The position numbers were made by a program, and so were the translations under genes. This document shows, one piece after another, positions 61,347 to 64,000 of a stretch of DNA of 64,000 nt (position 1 is its first letter; each line of letters starts with the position of its first letter). Below the pieces are notes generated by a model that searched no databases, was not told where the DNA came from, and saw only the letters and a list, made by a program, of their open reading frames with translations. The DNA comes from JAICYJ01 sp963737445 (GTDB taxonomy: Bacteria; Actinomycetota; Thermoleophilia; Gaiellales; JAICJC01): NCBI GenBank assembly GCA_963737445.1, contig CAVTSO010000013.1:1-64000 (forward strand), read 5' to 3'.

Positions 61347-63206
61347 GTGTCGGTGGACGCCGAGACGATCGAGCCAGGAACCGGACGCGTCCGGCTGACG
61401 TTCGCGCCCGACGGCGGCGAGGTGCGCGTCCCGGCCGGCACCACCGTGTTCGACGGGGCCAGCTGGAACGGCATCGCCATCGACTCGACCTGCGGCGGCC
61501 ACGGCACCTGCAAGAAGTGCAAGGTGCGGATCACCGACGGCGAGGTGCCGGTCGACACGCTGGATCCGCGCGCGTTCAGCCCCGACGAGCTGCGCGGCGG
61601 CTGGCGGCTGGCCTGCCGCGCGATCGCCACCCACGACCTCGCCGTCGAGGTGCCGCCGCTGCAGACCCGCCCCAAGGCGGCGCTGGTCGGCGTCGGCCGC
61701 CACGTGATCCTGCGCCCGTCCGTGCAGAAACGCTTCCTGGAGCTGGAGGAGCCGTCGCTCGAGGACCAAGCGGCCGACATGGAGCGCGTGGTGGATGCGG
61801 TCGAGGACTTCGAGCTGCGGGTTGAGCTGGGCGCCGCGCGCGGCATCGGCCGCACCCTGCGGTCATCCAACTTCAAGGTCACCGCCGTCATCTGCGACGA
61901 CGTGCTGATCGACGTCGAGCCCGGTGACACCACCGAGCGGCGCCACGCGATCGCCTTCGACCTGGGCACGACCACGGTGGTGGCGACGCTGCTCGACCTC
62001 GCCACGGGCCAGCCGCTGGCCGTGCGCTCGATGCTGAACCGCCAGCAGCCGTTCGGCGCGGACGTGATCTCGCGCGTCTCGGCCACGATGATGGACCCGG
62101 ACGCGCTGGAGATGCTCCAGCAGCGGGCGCATGAGACGATGAACGGCCTCGCCGGCGAGGTCTGCGAGGAGGCCGGCCTGTCCCCGACGGAGGTGTACGA
62201 GATCGTGGTCTGCGGCAACGTCACGATGATGCAGCTGGCGCTGGGCATCGACCCCGAGCCGCTGGGCATGTCACCCTTCATCATCACCGCCCGGCGGCTG
62301 CCGCCGGCGGTTGCCTCCGACTTCGGCGTGCGCGTGCACCCGCGCGCGCCGGCCGCCGTGTTCCCGGCGCTGGGCGCCTACGTGGGCGGAGACATCGTCG
62401 CCGGCATGCTCGCCACCGGCCTCACCCGCGACCGCCGCGTGCGCCTGTTCATCGACGTCGGCACCAACTCCGAGATCGCGCTCGGCTCGAGCGAGCGGGT
62501 GGTCGCAACTGCAGCGCCGGCCGGGCCCGCATTCGAGGCCGCCCAGATCCGCTGCGGCATGCGTGCCGCCGAGGGCGCGATCGAGGGCGTCGCGATCAGC
62601 GGCGAGGAGATGTCCCTTGAGGTGATCGGCGACGCCACGCCGGTCGGCATGTGCGGCTCCGGCCTGGTGGATGCCGTCGCCCAGCTGGTGGCGGCCGGCC
62701 TGCTCGACCACTCCGGCCGCTTCATCCCCGACGCCGCCGCCGCCGAGCTGCACCCGCAGCTGAGCACGCGTCTGGTGAAGGTGGGCGAGGAGCGGGTGTT
62801 CGTGCTGGCATGGCGCGGAGACGACCCCGCGAACTCGATCTACCTGTCGCAGCGCGACGTGCGCGAGCTGCAGTTCGCCAAGGCCTCGATCGCGACCGGC
62901 TGGCGGATCCTGATCAAGGAGCTCGGCCTCGGCGAGGACGAGATCACCCAGGTGCTGCTGGCGGGCAGCTTCGGCAGCTACCTGTCGCCTGCCAGCGCCG
63001 TGCGCATCGGCCTGGTGCCGAAGCTGGCGCTGCCGCGCATCATCTCGGCCGGGAACGTGGCCGGTGAGGGCGCCAAGATGGCGGCGCTGTCGCTGCGGGA
63101 GCGGGCGGCGGCCGACGCGATTCTGGATGAGGTCGAGTACGTGGAGCTGTCCGGGCGGGCAGACTTCAACGACATGTTCATGGACGAGCTGGCGTTCCCG
63201 GGATGA
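61347..63206 (+). CDS. Corrinoid-activating ASKHA protein (RamA/DUF4445-like)
   Basis: A 619-residue reductive activator. Its N-terminal [2Fe-2S] ferredoxin domain has CGGHGTCKKCKVRI and a later Cys in WRLACRA. The C-terminal ASKHA ATPase region has AFDLGTTTVVATLLDLATG, VVCGNVTMMQLALGIDP, LFIDVGTNSEIALGS, GMCGSGLVDAVAQL and AGSFGSYLSPASAVRIGLVP. Such proteins re-reduce Co(II) corrinoid to Co(I) with ATP. GTG at 61347 or 61353. Stop overlaps the DUF1638 gene. Confidence 0.9.
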   Translation: MSVDAETIEPGTGRVRLTFAPDGGEVRVPAGTTVFDGASWNGIAIDSTCGGHGTCKKCKVRITDGEVPVDTLDPRAFSPDELRGGWRLACRAIATHDLAVEVPPLQTRPKAALVGVGRHVILRPSVQKRFLELEEPSLEDQAADMERVVDAVEDFELRVELGAARGIGRTLRSSNFKVTAVICDDVLIDVEPGDTTERRHAIAFDLGTTTVVATLLDLATGQPLAVRSMLNRQQPFGADVISRVSATMMDPDALEMLQQRAHETMNGLAGEVCEEAGLSPTEVYEIVVCGNVTMMQLALGIDPEPLGMSPFIITARRLPPAVASDFGVRVHPRAPAAVFPALGAYVGGDIVAGMLATGLTRDRRVRLFIDVGTNSEIALGSSERVVATAAPAGPAFEAAQIRCGMRAAEGAIEGVAISGEEMSLEVIGDATPVGMCGSGLVDAVAQLVAAGLLDHSGRFIPDAAAAELHPQLSTRLVKVGEERVFVLAWRGDDPANSIYLSQRDVRELQFAKASIATGWRILIKELGLGEDEITQVLLAGSFGSYLSPASAVRIGLVPKLALPRIISAGNVAGEGAKMAALSLRERAAADAILDEVEYVELSGRADFNDMFMDELAFPG

Positions 63207-63781
63207 CGACGGCCGTGATCGCATGCGGCGCGCTCGCCTTGCACGTGAACGCCATCGCCGAGCGGCGCGGCTGGGAGATCGATGTGCACCCGCTGCCGCC
63301 GGAGCTGCACAACCGCCCGGAGCAGATCGCACCTGCCGTCGGCCGTCTGGTGGACGAGCTGGCCGGCCGCTACCAGCGCGTGGCGGTCGCCTACGCCGAC
63401 TGCGGCAGCTACGGAGCGCTCGACCACGAGCTCCGTCGCCGCGGCATCGAGCGGCTGGAGGGCGACCACTGCTACGACGTGTTCGGGAGGCCGGAGGTGG
63501 CCGAGGCGCTGGCCGAGCAGCCCGGCACCTACTTCCTGACCGATTTCCTGGCGCGCACCTTCGACCGCACGGTCTGGCGGTCGCTGGGCCTCGACCGGCA
63601 TCCCGAGCTGCGCGACGACTACTTCCACTCCTACACCCGGGTGATCTGGCTGGCGCAGCGGCGAACGCCCGACCTGCTGGAGCTGGCCGAGCGGGCGGCC
63701 GCCATGCTGGGGCTGCCGCTGGAGGTGCGCGACGTGGGCGAGTCGGGGCTGGAGGCACAGCTGGAGCGCCTCGCGGCATGA
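63203..63781 (+). CDS. DUF1638 family protein
   Basis: A 192-residue protein: VIACGALALHVNAIAERRGW, AVAYADCGSYGALDHELRRR, RLEGDHCYDVFG and FLTDFLARTFDRTVWRSLGL. The Cys in CGAL, CGSY and HCYD plus His may hold a metal or cluster. Family members are regularly found beside MttB/corrinoid genes, where they may be an accessory of methylamine use; biochemical role unknown. Confidence 0.88.
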   Translation: MTTAVIACGALALHVNAIAERRGWEIDVHPLPPELHNRPEQIAPAVGRLVDELAGRYQRVAVAYADCGSYGALDHELRRRGIERLEGDHCYDVFGRPEVAEALAEQPGTYFLTDFLARTFDRTVWRSLGLDRHPELRDDYFHSYTRVIWLAQRRTPDLLELAERAAAMLGLPLEVRDVGESGLEAQLERLAA

Positions 63782-64000
63782 GCGACGCGACCTCGATGCG
63801 CGCGGCACTGCTGCCCGCTCCGGGCACGCCGCTGCGGGTGGTCGAGCTCGAGCTGGCCGCGCCCGGCCCCGGTGAGGTGCTGGTGCGTCTGCGCTCCAGC
63901 GGCGTCTGCCAGGACGACCTGAACCTGCTCGACGGCACGGTCGACGTGCCCGCCCCGGTCGTGCCCGGCCACGAGGGAGCCGGCGTCGTCGAGGCTCTGG
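63778..64000 (+). CDS. Zinc-dependent alcohol dehydrogenase, partial
   Basis: The first 74 residues of an MDR-family dehydrogenase (MRAALLPAPGTPLRVVELEL, PGEVLVRLRSSGVCQDDL with the catalytic-zinc Cys, VPGHEGAGVVE with the zinc His). The gene is cut by the window end. Overlaps the DUF1638 gene (ATGA). Possibly a formaldehyde or alcohol dehydrogenase that removes formaldehyde from the amine dehydrogenase. Confidence 0.8.
   Translation, partial: MSDATSMRAALLPAPGTPLRVVELELAAPGPGEVLVRLRSSGVCQDDLNLLDGTVDVPAPVVPGHEGAGVVEAL

Noticed and set aside
62271..63938. Long minus-strand open frame opposite the corrinoid activator and DUF1638 genes
   Set aside because: It spans three clearly conserved plus-strand genes and has no motif.

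Overview
The window is high-GC bacterial DNA with the gene style of an actinobacterium: many GTG/TTG starts, four-base ATGA/GTGA start-stop overlaps, an ECF sigma factor, a HisKA_3-type histidine kinase with many GAF domains, and corrinoid and flavin C1 enzymes. A member of Thermoleophilia (Solirubrobacterales or Gaiellales-like) would fit, but that is an inference from gene content; no rRNA is present.

Layout. (1) 1-8.2 kb: a GNAT acetyltransferase, tRNA-Asp, a GH15 glucoamylase/trehalase-like gene with three frameshifts, a 1,493-residue cytoplasmic histidine kinase with seven full GAF domains plus a degenerate N-terminal one, and a lipoprotein. (2) 8.24-25.73 kb: an integrated element of about 17.4 kb in the 3' half of tRNA-Val(TAC). 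It is bounded by a perfect 47-bp direct repeat (8241-8287 and 25681-25727). It carries a tyrosine integrase, an excisionase-like HTH protein, a DnaB-N/RepA-like ATPase, restriction/defence-type genes (SRA-HNH endonuclease, a small PD-(D/E)XK protein, an AIPR protein), a DUF4279 protein, several small membrane proteins, and at its right end an ECF sigma/anti-sigma pair with a set of secreted cysteine-containing proteins. (3) 25.7-32.8 kb: a DHFR-like/SRPBCC/ArsR operon, a cNMP-binding protein, dCMP deaminase, an NlpC/P60 endopeptidase and a persulfide dioxygenase-rhodanese/rhodanese/DUF72 operon. (4) 33-36.6 kb: a molybdopterin oxidoreductase, an antiporter remnant and a MarR regulator. (5) 36.9-43.3 kb: an envelope metal/redox cluster (CtaG, membrane protein, SCO-domain fusion, DyP-type peroxidase, P19/Tp34-like lipoprotein, membrane protein). 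(6) 43.4-49.4 kb: tRNA-Glu, tRNA-Lys, a secreted phosphoesterase, a ferritin-like protein, a deacetylase-like secreted protein, DUF72 and a hydrolase. (7) 49.4-64 kb: a methylamine/betaine-type C1 region. It has two non-pyrrolysine MttB homologues, a trimethylamine dehydrogenase-like flavoprotein, a corrinoid protein, a MetF-like reductase, a methyl-H4folate methyltransferase, a RamA-like corrinoid activator, DUF1638, homocysteine methyltransferase, P450 plus ferredoxin, an IclR regulator with a perfect operator palindrome, and the start of a zinc alcohol dehydrogenase.

How parts work together. In the element, the ECF sigma gene and four neighbouring transcription units of secreted proteins each carry the same promoter pattern, GGAAC(C/T)-16 bp-CGTC. 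Those serving the secreted proteins lie within a few bases of the start codon. A sixth copy lies just outside the element, before the lipoprotein next to the target tRNA. This points to a small envelope-directed regulon run by the sigma/anti-sigma pair, and it is the most novel-looking system here. In the C1 region, methyl groups taken by the MttB-type enzymes would pass through the corrinoid protein to tetrahydrofolate and then to MetF, while the flavin dehydrogenase would release formaldehyde for oxidation.

Several conserved genes are broken by single-base shifts, with a dense run between 327 and 1455. Assembly indels are the likely cause there.
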